A stretch of DNA of 64,000 bases from Hyphomicrobium sp. (GTDB taxonomy: Bacteria > Pseudomonadota > Alphaproteobacteria > Rhizobiales > Hyphomicrobiaceae), in contig NZ_WBUE01000017.1 of the NCBI RefSeq assembly GCF_009026145.1, forward strand, positions 1 to 64,000. Reading direction: 5' to 3'. Of this stretch, positions 44,208 through 55,216 are shown piece after piece (positions within the stretch are counted from its first letter, which is position 1; each line of letters begins with the position of its first letter). The notes beneath the pieces are model-generated. The model saw only the letters and a program-made list of their open reading frames with translations, was not told where the DNA came from and did no database searches. A program made the translations under genes and the position numbers.

Positions 44208-45494
44208 TCACTTAGGCCTTATCTGGCCGTCCCCGCGCACCACGTACTTGAAGCTGGTCAACTGCTCGACGCCGACCGGGCCGCGGGCGTGCAGCTTGCC
44301 GGTGGCGATGCCGATCTCGCCGCCGAAGCCGAACTCGCCGCCGTCGGCGAACTGCGTCGAGGCATTGTGCAGAACGATGGCGGAATCGACTTCGCGCAGG
44401 AAACGCTCGGCGGCCGCTTCATTGCCGGTGATGATCGCGTCGGTGTGTTGCGTGCCGTAGCGGGCGATGTGCTCGATGGCGCCGGCTACGCCGTCGACGG
44501 TCTTTACGGCAATGATGGCGTCGAGGTGCTCGGTCGCCCAGTCAGCTTCGCTCGCCGGCTTGACCCGCGCATCCGCCGCTTTCGCAGCCTTGTCGCCGCG
44601 CACTTCGCAGTCTGCTTCGAGCAGCGCCTTGATAAGAGTCGGCAAGAAGTGCGCTGGCGCGGCGCTGTCGACCAACAGCGTCTCGGTGGCGCCGCACACG
44701 CCGGTGCGCCGCATCTTGGCGTTGAGCACCACGCTCACCGCCATGGGAAGATCGGCGTCCTTGTCGACATAGGTGTGGCACAGGCCTTCCAAGTGCGCGA
44801 ACACCGGCACCCGCGCCTCCTTTTGCACGCGCTCAACGAGGCTTTTCCCCCCGCGCGGCACGATTACGTCGATGGCGCCGCCAAGGCCCGCGAGCATATG
44901 GCCGACGGCGGCGCGGTCAGGGGTCGGCACGAGCTGGATCGCCGCCTCGGGCAGGCCCGCACTCTTGAGACCCGAAATGAGTGCCGCGTGGATGGCCAGC
45001 GCCGAGTTGAGGCTTTCCGACCCGGCGCGCAGGATCGCCGCATTGCCGGCTTTGAGCGCCAGCGCGCCGGCATCCGCCGTCACGTTGGGCCGGCTCTCGT
45101 AGATGATGCCGATGACGCCGAGCGGCACACGCACGCGCTGAAAGGCGAGCCCGTTCGGACGCGTCCATTCGGCGAGCACGGTTCCGACCGGATCGGGCAG
45201 CTCGGCGATCTCCTCCACGCCCTTGGCGGTCGCGGCGACGCGCGCCTCATCGAGCAACAGCCGGTCGATGAAGGCCGCAGGGCGTCCCGCCGCACGGGCC
45301 GCGGCGAGGTCCTTGGCGTTGGCGGCGAGTATCGCCGGCGTCGCCGCATGCAATGCCTTGGCGGCAGCGCGCAACGCCTGCGTCTTCACCTCCGGTGAGA
45401 CAAGCGAAAGCGCATGCGCGGCCTGGCGCGCCCGCCGGCCGATGGCCAGCATCGTCTCCTCGGTCGAAGCGTCGATGCGCTCGGGCTTGTTCAT
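44208..45494 (-). CDS. proA: Glutamate-5-semialdehyde dehydrogenase
   Basis: Second step of proline synthesis: NADPH-dependent reduction of glutamyl-5-phosphate to the semialdehyde. The 428-aa aldehyde-dehydrogenase-fold protein has the catalytic Cys in [15 protein letters not shown] and the ProA blocks [25 protein letters not shown] and [14 protein letters not shown] near the end. Follows proB by 4 bases; the pair forms an operon. Confidence 0.96.
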   Translation of the reverse strand: MNKPERIDASTEETMLAIGRRARQAAHALSLVSPEVKTQALRAAAKALHAATPAILAANAKDLAAARAAGRPAAFIDRLLLDEARVAATAKGVEEIAELPDPVGTVLAEWTRPNGLAFQRVRVPLGVIGIIYESRPNVTADAGALALKAGNAAILRAGSESLNSALAIHAALISGLKSAGLPEAAIQLVPTPDRAAVGHMLAGLGGAIDVIVPRGGKSLVERVQKEARVPVFAHLEGLCHTYVDKDADLPMAVSVVLNAKMRRTGVCGATETLLVDSAAPAHFLPTLIKALLEADCEVRGDKAAKAADARVKPASEADWATEHLDAIIAVKTVDGVAGAIEHIARYGTQHTDAIITGNEAAAERFLREVDSAIVLHNASTQFADGGEFGFGGEIGIATGKLHARGPVGVEQLTSFKYVVRGDGQIRPK

Positions 45495-45498
45495 GCGC

Positions 45499-46656
45499 TC
45501 ACTTCCGGTGCAGGGCCATGTCGTCGCGATGGATCAGCTCATCGCACCGCGACACCCCCAATATAGTGGCGATCTCGGAGCTTTTCCTGCCGATGATACG
45601 CTCGGCGTCGAAGCGCGCATAGGCGATTAGGCCGCGCCCGAGTTCGCGGCCGTCAGGGGCGCGGATGACCACAGCATCGCCGCGGTCGAAATTGCCCTCG
45701 ACGCGGGCGACGCCGGCCGGCAGCAGGCTCTTGCCCGCCGCCAGCGCCTTCTCGGCGCCGGCATCGACGTGCACCTGCCCCTTGGGCTCGAGCTGGCCGG
45801 CGATCCAGCGCTTACGCGCCGTCATCGGATCGGAGTGGGCGAGGAACCACGTGCACGGCGCACCTTCGCCGATCGAGCGCAGCGGGTTCATCACCTTGCC
45901 GCTGGCGATGACCATGTGCGTGCCGCCGCCGAGGGCGACCTTCGCGGCCTCGACCTTGGTGCGCATGCCGCCCTTCGACAGCTCGGTGCCGACGTCGCCC
46001 GCCATTGCCTCGATCTCCGGCGTAATGGCAGTGACGACGTCGAGGCGCGTGGCATTGGCGTCGACATTGGGCGGCGCCGTATAGAGCCCGTCGATATCCG
46101 ACAACAGCACCAGGCAATCGGCCGACACCATGGAGGCGACGCGCGCCGACAGGCGGTCGTTGTCGCCGTAGCGGATCTCGGTCGTCGCCACGGTGTCGTT
46201 CTCATTCACGACGGGCACGGCCTTGAGATCGAGCAGGGTCTCGATGGTGTGGCGCGCATTGAGATAGCGGCGGCGCTCCTCGGTATCGCCGAGGGTGAGA
46301 AGAATCTGTGCCGCGACCAGCCCGCGGGCGCGCGCCATGTCCTGATAGGCGTGGGCGAGGCTGATCTGCCCCACCGCTGCCGCGGCCTGGCTCTGCTCTA
46401 ATTCGAGCGTCCCCTTGGGCAGCTTCAGGGTGTGGCGGCCGAGCGCGATGGCGCCAGAGGAGACGAGCACCACCTGCTTGTCCTGCGCGGTGAGCGCCGC
46501 CACGTCGTCGAGCAGCGAGGCGAGCCAGTCGGCTTTCAGCGTGCCCGTCGCCCGGTCGGTTAGCAGCGCCGAGCCGATCTTGACGACGATGCGGCGGGCA
46601 TTGGTCCACTCGGCGCGCGCGGCGCCGGTCGCGGTTGTTTTTGCTTGCGGTTTCAT
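45499..46656 (-). CDS. proB: Glutamate 5-kinase
   Basis: First and feedback-controlled step of proline synthesis: phosphorylates glutamate. The 385-aa protein has an amino acid kinase domain ([61 protein letters not shown]) and a C-terminal PUA domain (~290-375; [18 protein letters not shown]). ATG at 46656 begins [11 protein letters not shown]; the frame remains open far upstream but that part lies opposite the WD40 gene. No strong Shine-Dalgarno is visible. Directly upstream of proA. Confidence 0.95.
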   Translation of the reverse strand: MKPQAKTTATGAARAEWTNARRIVVKIGSALLTDRATGTLKADWLASLLDDVAALTAQDKQVVLVSSGAIALGRHTLKLPKGTLELEQSQAAAAVGQISLAHAYQDMARARGLVAAQILLTLGDTEERRRYLNARHTIETLLDLKAVPVVNENDTVATTEIRYGDNDRLSARVASMVSADCLVLLSDIDGLYTAPPNVDANATRLDVVTAITPEIEAMAGDVGTELSKGGMRTKVEAAKVALGGGTHMVIASGKVMNPLRSIGEGAPCTWFLAHSDPMTARKRWIAGQLEPKGQVHVDAGAEKALAAGKSLLPAGVARVEGNFDRGDAVVIRAPDGRELGRGLIAYARFDAERIIGRKSSEIATILGVSRCDELIHRDDMALHRK

Positions 46657-46840
46657 GGCTTGCGCTTTGGCGCCGGTGCTCCGGTGAGGCTCAAGGCACG
46701 CCTGATAGCCCAGCCGCGCCAAAAGCGGTAGCCTCGCCGAAAAAACAGGGGCCCTCCCGGCCCTCATTAGCGTGGCGCTCATAAACAGGCGGTTGCTCCG
46801 GAGCACGGAGTGGCTCGCGCACGCGATTGAGGGAGCCCCA

Positions 46841-47968
46841 ATGCATAAATGCCCGCACACGCATATCCTTGCGCTCACAACCGTACTTCTGACGGCGTCC
46901 TTGGCGGTCCATGCGTGGGCCGGCGCCATGGCCCCCGACGGTCCGCCGCCGACCCTCGTCCTGAAAGGGCACGCGGCCGATCTCGCCGGTGCCGCGTTCA
47001 GCCCCGAAGGTAGCAAGGTGGTGACGGCTTCCAGTGATGGCACGTCGCGCGTATGGGATGCCGCGACCGGCGCCATCATCGCAGTCCTCAAGGGCCATGA
47101 GGAGGCTGTGCGCAGCGCCGCATTCAGTCCGGACGGCAAGCGTATCGTCACCGCCTCGCGTGATGGCAGCGCTCGCATCTGGGATGCGGCCTCAGGCGCC
47201 GAGCTGGTTATGCTGGCCGGCCATGCCGGCATGTTGGAATACGCCGCTTGGAGCCCCGACGGCAGCCGCGTCGTCACCGCCTCGCGCGACAAGCGGGCAA
47301 CCGTTTGGGATGCGGCAACGGGCAAGGTCGTCGCCGAGCTCATGGGGCACAAAAGCCCGGTGATGCGCGCTGCATTCAGCCCCGACGGGAGCCGCATCGT
47401 CACCGCCTCGACCGACAAGACGGCACGCGTGTGGGATGCGCTGACGGGCGCCGCCATCGCGACCCTTGAAGGCCACCAGCGCATGGTGCTTGGTGCAGCG
47501 TTCAGCCCCGACGGGCAGAAGGTCGTGACGGCAGGCAGCGACGAGATCGCCGCAGTGTGGGACGCCAAGTCCGGTGCGCGCCTCGCCTCGCTCGCCGGTC
47601 ACGAGCGTGGCGTGCTGCACGTCGCGTTCAGCCCCGATGGAACCAAGATCGTGACCACCTCGAGCGATCGGACGGCGCGAGTTTGGGATGCGCGCACGGG
47701 TGCTCTGTTGCTGACGCTTTCCGGTCACGGGCGCCCGGTGATGGGCGGCGAGTTCAGTCCCGACGGGAAGCTGGTCGTGACGGCCTCGCACGACAAGAAG
47801 GCACGCCTCTGGGACGCCGCGACCGGTTCCCTGCTGGCCGCGCTATCAACCGACGGCAGCGAGGTGCAGACCGCGGCCTTCAGCCCCGACGGTAAGCGCA
47901 TCGTCACCGCCTCGTTCGACGGTGTGGCCCGCGTTTGGGATATCAGTGCATTGGGCGGCGCACGCTGA
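46841..47968 (+). CDS. Exported eight-repeat WD40 protein
   Basis: 375-aa protein with signal peptide ([20 protein letters not shown]) and then eight WD40 repeats of about 42 residues each, from [19 protein letters not shown] to [15 protein letters not shown]. Nearly every repeat has GH near its start, AFSPDG in the middle and (V/I)WDA at its end; the last lacks GH. Together they would close one eight-bladed propeller. No enzymatic domain is attached, so it is a binding or scaffold protein in the periplasm. GAGGGAG precedes the ATG at 46841. It is inserted between proB and obgE. Confidence 0.88.
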   Translation: MHKCPHTHILALTTVLLTASLAVHAWAGAMAPDGPPPTLVLKGHAADLAGAAFSPEGSKVVTASSDGTSRVWDAATGAIIAVLKGHEEAVRSAAFSPDGKRIVTASRDGSARIWDAASGAELVMLAGHAGMLEYAAWSPDGSRVVTASRDKRATVWDAATGKVVAELMGHKSPVMRAAFSPDGSRIVTASTDKTARVWDALTGAAIATLEGHQRMVLGAAFSPDGQKVVTAGSDEIAAVWDAKSGARLASLAGHERGVLHVAFSPDGTKIVTTSSDRTARVWDARTGALLLTLSGHGRPVMGGEFSPDGKLVVTASHDKKARLWDAATGSLLAALSTDGSEVQTAAFSPDGKRIVTASFDGVARVWDISALGGAR

Positions 47969-47983
47969 GGTGCGCTTGCGCCT

Positions 47984-48544
47984 TCAGGCAGTCGCGCGGC
48001 GCACGTCGAGCGCCAGCAGTGTCAGGCTGATACCCTGCAGGAGCAGCGCGGCACCGACGATGGTGCCGAGCGTCCAACCGGCCGACGAAGGCAAGTCGAA
48101 CAGGATCAGCAGCCCAGCGACGATCGAGATCACCGCCGACAGGATCAGCCAGCGGCGGCCGCTCGCGTCGCCGACGCCCCCGCCAACCATCAGCGAGGTG
48201 ATGCCCTGGGCGACCAGCGTCACGGCGATGACCATCGTCAGCGAGACGAGGCCCAGCGTTGGATAGAGGAAGATGAGCACGCCGCCGACGATGAAGATGA
48301 TGCCGCCCAGCATCTGCCAGGTTGCGTGGCTCCAGTCGCCGGCGCGGATGCCGTGCATGAGCTGCAACACGCCCGCCGCCACCATCGCCGCGGCGATCCA
48401 GATCTCGGTGGTCAGCGAGGCGGTTACGACGCCCATCGGCGTCGTCAGGATGAGGAAGCCGAACAGCACGAGCACGATGCCGAGGGCGAGCAGCCAGCCC
48501 CAGCTCTGATGCAGCTTTCCGCGCAAACCTGTCGTCTCGGTCAT
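47984..48544 (-). CDS. HdeD family membrane protein (DUF308)
   Basis: 186-aa inner-membrane protein with six short hydrophobic segments arranged as repeated pairs: WGWLLALGIVLVLFGFLIL, IWIAAAMVAAGVLQLMHGI, LGGIIFIVGGVLIFLYPTLG, and others. HdeD takes part in acid resistance in E. coli, but the function of alphaproteobacterial copies is unknown. Convergent with the WD40 gene, 15 bases apart. Confidence 0.88.
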   Translation of the reverse strand: MTETTGLRGKLHQSWGWLLALGIVLVLFGFLILTTPMGVVTASLTTEIWIAAAMVAAGVLQLMHGIRAGDWSHATWQMLGGIIFIVGGVLIFLYPTLGLVSLTMVIAVTLVAQGITSLMVGGGVGDASGRRWLILSAVISIVAGLLILFDLPSSAGWTLGTIVGAALLLQGISLTLLALDVRRATA

Positions 48545-48597
48545 GGGTAGGGTCCCCGCCAGCCTTCTGTTGCCAGCCGGACTAGCACGCCATCTGC

Positions 48598-50160
48598 CTA
48601 TTTTTTGCTAACCGGGAGCGCGGCGAGGACATGCCGCGCTGCCGTGGCGCCGGCAAGGATGGCCCCCGTATAGCCGCCGCTGCCGGCGTACGAGGAGGCG
48701 AGGAACAGCCGGTCGACGGGCGTTCTGGGCGAGCGGCCCGAGCCCTGCCAAATCGGCCCCGTGGGGGGCGTAGGGGCAAACCCGTACACCGCGCCGTCGG
48801 GCGCGTTGAGGTAGCTGCTGATCGAGCTGGCCGTGCTGAAAACGGAGCTGACGACGCTTCCTGCAAAGCCCGGGTAGACGCGATCGAGCCCCGCGACCAG
48901 AGCCTTCGCCCAGCGATCGCGCTTCTCCTCATAGGATGCGGCGTCCAAGTCTTGCCAGTTCGCCAGCCTGTCGGCACCGACCACCGACACGGGGAACGGC
49001 GGCCCGCCGAGGCCGCTGTCGATCGCCGAGTAGTTGACGACGGCGATCGGCGGCAGGGCTTCGCCGGGCAGCTCTGCCAGAATGGCGGCGCCGCGCCGAT
49101 AGTCTCTGAGCGTCCGCATCCACTCCGGAAGCAGCATCGTCGAGTAGGCGGCCATCCCGAATTCGGCCGGTCGCTGCGCGATGCCGAAGGTCGCCGAGAA
49201 CAGCGAGATCGATAGCGGCCGTTCGGCGTAGGGCGCAGAGAAGGCCTGCCGCTTCGTTTGCGGCAGCATGCTCGCTACCGCAGCCGGGGCGGCATTGCTG
49301 ACGATGACGCGCCCACGCGCCTCTGCGCGTCCGCCTCCCTTGCCCTCATGCGCCACGCCAATCGGAAGGCCGTTGGCGTCGAGCAGGATTTCGGTGACGC
49401 GGCGGTGCAGGACAAGCTCGCCGCCGGCCGTCCTCAGCGCGCGTGCCAGCGCGTTACTCAGGCGCTGCGATCCGCCTTGAATGTAGCGGCTGCCGGATGC
49501 GATGTAGCCGCCCTGCGCGACCGCGAACAGGATCCACCACAGCGTATCGGGATTGTCGTGCCAGTAGAGCACGTTGGCGGCGAGTGCACACTTGGCGGCC
49601 TCATCCTCGCCGAAGGCCCGCTGCAGCCGCTCGGAGAGCGAGCCTCGCCAGCCGCTCACCACGGGGCCCAGCTTGAGTAGGGCCGAGAGCCCCGCCAAGG
49701 GGTCGTCGAACGCGGCGCGGCCTCTGCTCAACACGCCTAATCCGGTGGCGATGCGCTCCATATCGGAGAGCACCTCGCCTATTCCGGTCCGCAGCGCAGG
49801 AAAGCGCTCGATGAGCGCCGCGCGCGTGTCCCTAAAGCCCTCGGGGAGCACGAACGACGGACCGAGCGGGCCGCCGCGCGCTTCGTACACGCTACCCGTG
49901 GGGACCCAGGCGACTTTGTCGAGGACACCCAGGTCCTCGAGGATATGGTGCTTGGGATCGACAGGATCTTCGGGATTAGACGTCTCGTGCAGCGAGGCCT
50001 CGACGACGAGGTCGCCGGATTTGTAGGTCGAGGCGGCACCGCCGACGCCGTAGTTGCGCTCGACGAGCAGCGTCTTGCATCCTGTTTTGGCCAGCATTGC
50101 AGCTGCCGTAAGGCCGCCGAGGCCGGCGCCGATGACAATGACGTCGTATTGAGTGCTCAT
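48598..50160 (-). CDS. CrtI-like FAD-dependent oxidoreductase
   Basis: 520-aa flavoprotein of the phytoene desaturase/CrtO/retinol saturase family. The N-terminus has the dinucleotide motif VIVIGAGLGGLTAAAMLAKTG followed by LVERNYGVGG; the C-terminus has the FAD-contacting RLFLASSYAGSGGYTGAILAG. The family includes carotenoid desaturases, ketolases and isomerases; substrate cannot be assigned. The only other carotenoid-type gene here is CruF-like at 30 kb, and no crtB is present. Same strand as the HdeD-like gene, gap 53 bases. Confidence 0.82.
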   Translation of the reverse strand: MSTQYDVIVIGAGLGGLTAAAMLAKTGCKTLLVERNYGVGGAASTYKSGDLVVEASLHETSNPEDPVDPKHHILEDLGVLDKVAWVPTGSVYEARGGPLGPSFVLPEGFRDTRAALIERFPALRTGIGEVLSDMERIATGLGVLSRGRAAFDDPLAGLSALLKLGPVVSGWRGSLSERLQRAFGEDEAAKCALAANVLYWHDNPDTLWWILFAVAQGGYIASGSRYIQGGSQRLSNALARALRTAGGELVLHRRVTEILLDANGLPIGVAHEGKGGGRAEARGRVIVSNAAPAAVASMLPQTKRQAFSAPYAERPLSISLFSATFGIAQRPAEFGMAAYSTMLLPEWMRTLRDYRRGAAILAELPGEALPPIAVVNYSAIDSGLGGPPFPVSVVGADRLANWQDLDAASYEEKRDRWAKALVAGLDRVYPGFAGSVVSSVFSTASSISSYLNAPDGAVYGFAPTPPTGPIWQGSGRSPRTPVDRLFLASSYAGSGGYTGAILAGATAARHVLAALPVSKK

Positions 50161-50259
50161 GCCGCCTGTTGCGCCTCGCCAACCCCTCTACTGCTACTTG
50201 CTTAATCCAGGTGGCAGACCGGCGGTAGTCGGCGCGTATCGGTGTGCTGGTTGGCGCTG

Positions 50260-52479
50260 TCAGCTCGCAATGGCGTCCTTGGCCGTATGTGCGGCGATGA
50301 AGGCGGTCATCTGATCGGCCGGCAATGGTCGCGAGAACAAATAGCCCTGCAGCTGGTCACAGCCCGACGTCTGCAGCCAGCGCTGCTGCTCCACCGTCTC
50401 GACCCCTTCGGCGGTGATGGTCAGATCGAGATCCTGGCCGAGTTTGATGATCGAGGCGAGGATGACAGAGCTGTCCAGCGGCTCGCCGGCGCCGTCGATG
50501 AAGCTGCGATCGATCTTCAGCTTGTCGAAGCCGAAGCGGCGCAGGTACTGCAAGCCCGAATAGCCGGTGCCGAAATCGTCGAGCGCCACCTTTACGCCGA
50601 GCGCCTGCAACCCGCGCATCTGCTCGTTGGCGCGCTTCTCGTCGGCGAGCAACACGCTTTCGGTGATCTCGATCTCCAGACGCTCGGCGGGGAACTGGCT
50701 GTCCCCGAGCACGTCGCGCACCACTCCCACCACATCGCCATGATGGATCTGCGAGGCCGACACGTTGACGGCGACGTTGATGCCGGGCCACGCCTTGCCG
50801 TCCTCGACGGCGCGACGCAACACGTGCTCGCCGATGTTCTGGATGAGCCCCGTCTCCTCGGCCAGCGGAATGAAGATCTCCGGCGATATGGGGCCGAGAG
50901 TGGGGTCCGTCCAGCGCGCCAGTGCCTCGACACCCAACACGCGTCTGCCGCTCGCATCCATCAGCGGCTGATAGAAGACGTTGATAGAGCCCTCGGCAAC
51001 GGCACTTCGCAGAGCCATTTCCAGCATGCGGCGGTAGGTGACCTCGGCATCCATTTCCGGCGCAAAGGCGACCACCGTCTCCCCGGCCTCTTCCTTGGCC
51101 TTTTCAACCGCAAGCTCGGCTCGGCGCAACAGCTCATCTCCCGTATCGCCGTCGCGCGGACCGATCGCATAGCCGACCGAGACCGTGGCAAAGACGCGCG
51201 TGCCGCCATCGAGGTCGAACGGTTCTGCCAGCGCCGTCAAAGCGTCGGTGGCCAGCTCAGCGGCGGCCTTGTCGTCGAGGCCTGGCACCAGCATTACGAA
51301 GCTATCGCCGTCGGGCCGTGCAACGATGCCACCGGCACCGACGAGGCTCTGCAAGCGCCTGGCGACGGCGATGAGCACGCCATCGCCGACGGCATTGCCG
51401 AATGCGTCGTTGATCGACTTGAATTGATCGATATCGATCGACAGGACCCCGAGCGTCGACTTATCGCCTTGGATACCGTCGAGCAGGCGAGCAAACGCCT
51501 CGCGCAGCGCAACGCGGTTGGGCAGGCCGGTTAATGCATCCGTGCGCGCCGCGAGCGTCGCGTGCTCCTCGCTCTGCAGGATTTGCTTGGCCTGCCACTT
51601 GCCCCAGAGGATTAGAATATAGGTAAGGGCAGCGATCAGGATCAGCGAAATGCCGAGACCCGGCGCCACGCGCCGGATGAACTCCAGGCCGGGACGGTCC
51701 TTGCGCCAGGCGAGAGTGCCCACGGGAGCCCCGTCGAGCGATTTGACAACGTTGCTGGCGTCACCGGCCGGCGTCTCGTGCGTCACCCATTGCAGATCGC
51801 GAAAGCCGAAGTTTGCGCCCAGCCGCCTGGTGAACTCCTTGTCGATATCCTCGACGGCGACGAGCAGCATCGGCGGCTCGGTGACGTCGGAGCGATAGCC
51901 CCGGTCAGGCACGATGGTCGAGACGACGACGGTCGCCGGCCGGCCGCGGATGCTTCTGACATCGGCGACGGCCCGGTGCTGCAGCATGCTTCCATTGCCG
52001 AGCGGCACGTCGGTCACGACCACATTGTAATCGGCCGGCATCGATTGAGGAACTCGCACGGCCTTGAGCAGATCCTTGAGTCCTCCGCCGATGCTGGCAA
52101 AACTCGAGGACGCCGACTGATCGCTCGGCACGAAGCCGAAGACTGGCGTGTCGTCGCTGGCGAGCACGTAGATGCGGTCGTAGCCGAGAATCTGGCTGAG
52201 ATAGATGCCGTAGAACGAGCGTATCCAGGACGTGTCGTGCTCGCGCGTCTTGTTGTACGCCTCGGTCCATACGGTCTGAATGCGCAGCTCGCGCGCCAGC
52301 GACAGCCCATGCTGATCGATAGCGTGCTCGATCGTCTCGCGCTGGCGGCTCAGAGCGATAGCATCGGCTTCACGCGCGCCGATCACCAGCGACGCCAGCA
52401 CAATGCCGATCGACGCGGCCGCGAGGGCCGCGATCGGCAGGGTCACGAATGTGGTGGTCCGCTTCTGCAATCGGCTCAC
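50260..52479 (-). CDS. CHASE4-type sensor with degenerate GGDEF and intact EAL
   Basis: 739-aa membrane protein: span 1 (FVTLPIAALAAASIGIVLAS), a ~230-residue periplasmic CHASE4-like sensor (ELRIQTVWTEAYN), span 2 (GISLILIAALTYILILWG), GGDEF-type domain with the signature changed to RPDGDSF, and an EAL domain with VEALARW, EITESVLLA, DDFGTGYSGLQYL and AEGVET intact. The protein is therefore expected to be a c-di-GMP phosphodiesterase, its GGDEF part perhaps only sensing GTP. Start is GTG. Lies upstream of the CrtI-like gene on the same strand. Confidence 0.92.
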   Translation of the reverse strand: MSRLQKRTTTFVTLPIAALAAASIGIVLASLVIGAREADAIALSRQRETIEHAIDQHGLSLARELRIQTVWTEAYNKTREHDTSWIRSFYGIYLSQILGYDRIYVLASDDTPVFGFVPSDQSASSSFASIGGGLKDLLKAVRVPQSMPADYNVVVTDVPLGNGSMLQHRAVADVRSIRGRPATVVVSTIVPDRGYRSDVTEPPMLLVAVEDIDKEFTRRLGANFGFRDLQWVTHETPAGDASNVVKSLDGAPVGTLAWRKDRPGLEFIRRVAPGLGISLILIAALTYILILWGKWQAKQILQSEEHATLAARTDALTGLPNRVALREAFARLLDGIQGDKSTLGVLSIDIDQFKSINDAFGNAVGDGVLIAVARRLQSLVGAGGIVARPDGDSFVMLVPGLDDKAAAELATDALTALAEPFDLDGGTRVFATVSVGYAIGPRDGDTGDELLRRAELAVEKAKEEAGETVVAFAPEMDAEVTYRRMLEMALRSAVAEGSINVFYQPLMDASGRRVLGVEALARWTDPTLGPISPEIFIPLAEETGLIQNIGEHVLRRAVEDGKAWPGINVAVNVSASQIHHGDVVGVVRDVLGDSQFPAERLEIEITESVLLADEKRANEQMRGLQALGVKVALDDFGTGYSGLQYLRRFGFDKLKIDRSFIDGAGEPLDSSVILASIIKLGQDLDLTITAEGVETVEQQRWLQTSGCDQLQGYLFSRPLPADQMTAFIAAHTAKDAIAS

Positions 52480-52647
52480 CCGGCGCGGTGCGTGCGTTCC
52501 CTATCGCTAAACGCGAAACTCGGCGTGGGCGCTGAACAAGCGGTAATTGCTGGGAAAAAGCCTGTCGGCGCGGTGAGCGGTTCGTTAACAAGTCGCCGAA
52601 GTCGGCCCCAAACGGGACACGTCCGAAGGTCGAAGATACATTGATCG

Positions 52648-54206
<1,559 letters not shown>

Positions 54207-54258
54207 ATGCACCGCGCTCCGATCTCATCCGGCAATTTCAAGCTGCCGGCGGGCCATG

Positions 54259-54287
54259 AAAAAGGGGGACGCCGCGACATCCCCCTT
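54259..54287 (-). terminator. Terminator after rpmA
   Basis: On the minus strand AAGGGGGA and TCCCCCTT form an 8-bp stem with an ~11-base loop, followed by TTTC. It lies 29 bases after the rpmA stop, and would separate rplU-rpmA from the GNAT-obgE unit or reduce read-through into it. Confidence 0.75.
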
Positions 54288-54315
54288 GCAATACCTTGGG
54301 CGGATTGCCGCGAGC

Positions 54316-54588
54316 TTACTCGGCCGTCTCGCTCTCACTGCCGCGTACCGACACGTAGACGCGGCCGTTGCGCTTGGTGTTGAACTCCACGGCGCCCTCG
54401 ACGACGGCGAAGATCGTGTGGTCCGTCCCCATGCCGACGCCGGTGCCCGGGTGCCACTGGGTGCCGCGCTGGCGTACCAGGATGTTGCCGGGGATGACGC
54501 GCTCACCGCCGAAGCGCTTCACGCCGAGCCGCTTGGAGTGCGAGTCGCGGCCGTTCTTGGACGAGCCGCCTGCTTTCTTTTGTGCCAT
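54316..54588 (-). CDS. rpmA: 50S ribosomal protein L27
   Basis: 90-aa ribosomal protein whose N-terminal tail reaches the peptidyl-transferase centre. Sequence opens [20 protein letters not shown], as in L27 without the leader cleaved in Firmicutes, and contains [20 protein letters not shown]. Follows rplU by 32 bases; terminator downstream. Confidence 0.98.
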   Translation of the reverse strand: MAQKKAGGSSKNGRDSHSKRLGVKRFGGERVIPGNILVRQRGTQWHPGTGVGMGTDHTIFAVVEGAVEFNTKRNGRVYVSVRGSESETAE

Positions 54589-54620
54589 CGATCAGATCCT
54601 CGAATTACGCTGGCTGCCGC

Positions 54621-54932
54621 TTAGGCGCCGACAATGCTCTTGATGCGGACCGTGACGAGGTCCTGGCGGTGGCCGCGTTTGCGGCGTGAATTCTTGCGGC
54701 GGCGCTTCTTGAAGGAGATGACCTTGGGGCCGCGCGTGTGCTCGACGAGCTCGCCCACGACCTTGGCGCCGGAAACGAGCGGGGTGCCGAACTTGGGCGT
54801 GTCGCCGCCGATCATGAGGACCTCGGCGAACTCGACCTTGGCGCCGGCGTCGCCGGCGATCTTCTCGATGGTGATGACGTCGTCAGCAGCAACACGGTAC
54901 TGCTTGCCGCCCGTCTTGATGACAGCGTACAT
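54621..54932 (-). CDS. rplU: 50S ribosomal protein L21
   Basis: 103-aa ribosomal protein binding 23S rRNA and L20. Opening MYAVIKTGGKQYRVAADD and the basic segment KVISFKKRRRKNSRRKRGHR are typical. First gene of rplU-rpmA. The 284-bp gap upstream (54933-55216), shared with a divergent gene, shows no obvious riboswitch or attenuator. Confidence 0.98.
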   Translation of the reverse strand: MYAVIKTGGKQYRVAADDVITIEKIAGDAGAKVEFAEVLMIGGDTPKFGTPLVSGAKVVGELVEHTRGPKVISFKKRRRKNSRRKRGHRQDLVTVRIKSIVGA

Positions 54933-55216
54933 GGCTATTCCTTCTTGCGTTTCCGCGCCCTATGGCGCCGCAGGCGAGCTGCGGACTTTATGAGATCGCC
55001 TCGTCGAGACGGGCGAACAGGCCTCGGGCAGCGCATTGCGCGCCCCGGTTGAGGGGGCGCGAGAAGGCGGGTTTATCGTCGAAGGCCTGCAGATTGTCAA
55101 TCCGGCTCGGCATTTTGGCCCCCGGTGCGGCACACGACCAGATCCTAGAAATGATCGCCTATTCTACCCAGATCATGGCATGGCGGACCTGACCTCCGCG
55201 TGCCGAAGCGGAAGCG

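Noticed and set aside
46657..47568. Extension of proB by 304 codons upstream
   Set aside because: Glutamate 5-kinase begins at MKPQAK; the extension is the reverse strand of the WD40 repeats, which explains its repetitive look.
46900..47960. DNA-level tandem repeat of about 126 bp
   Set aside because: Explained by eight WD40 repeats in a coding sequence, not a satellite or CRISPR array.
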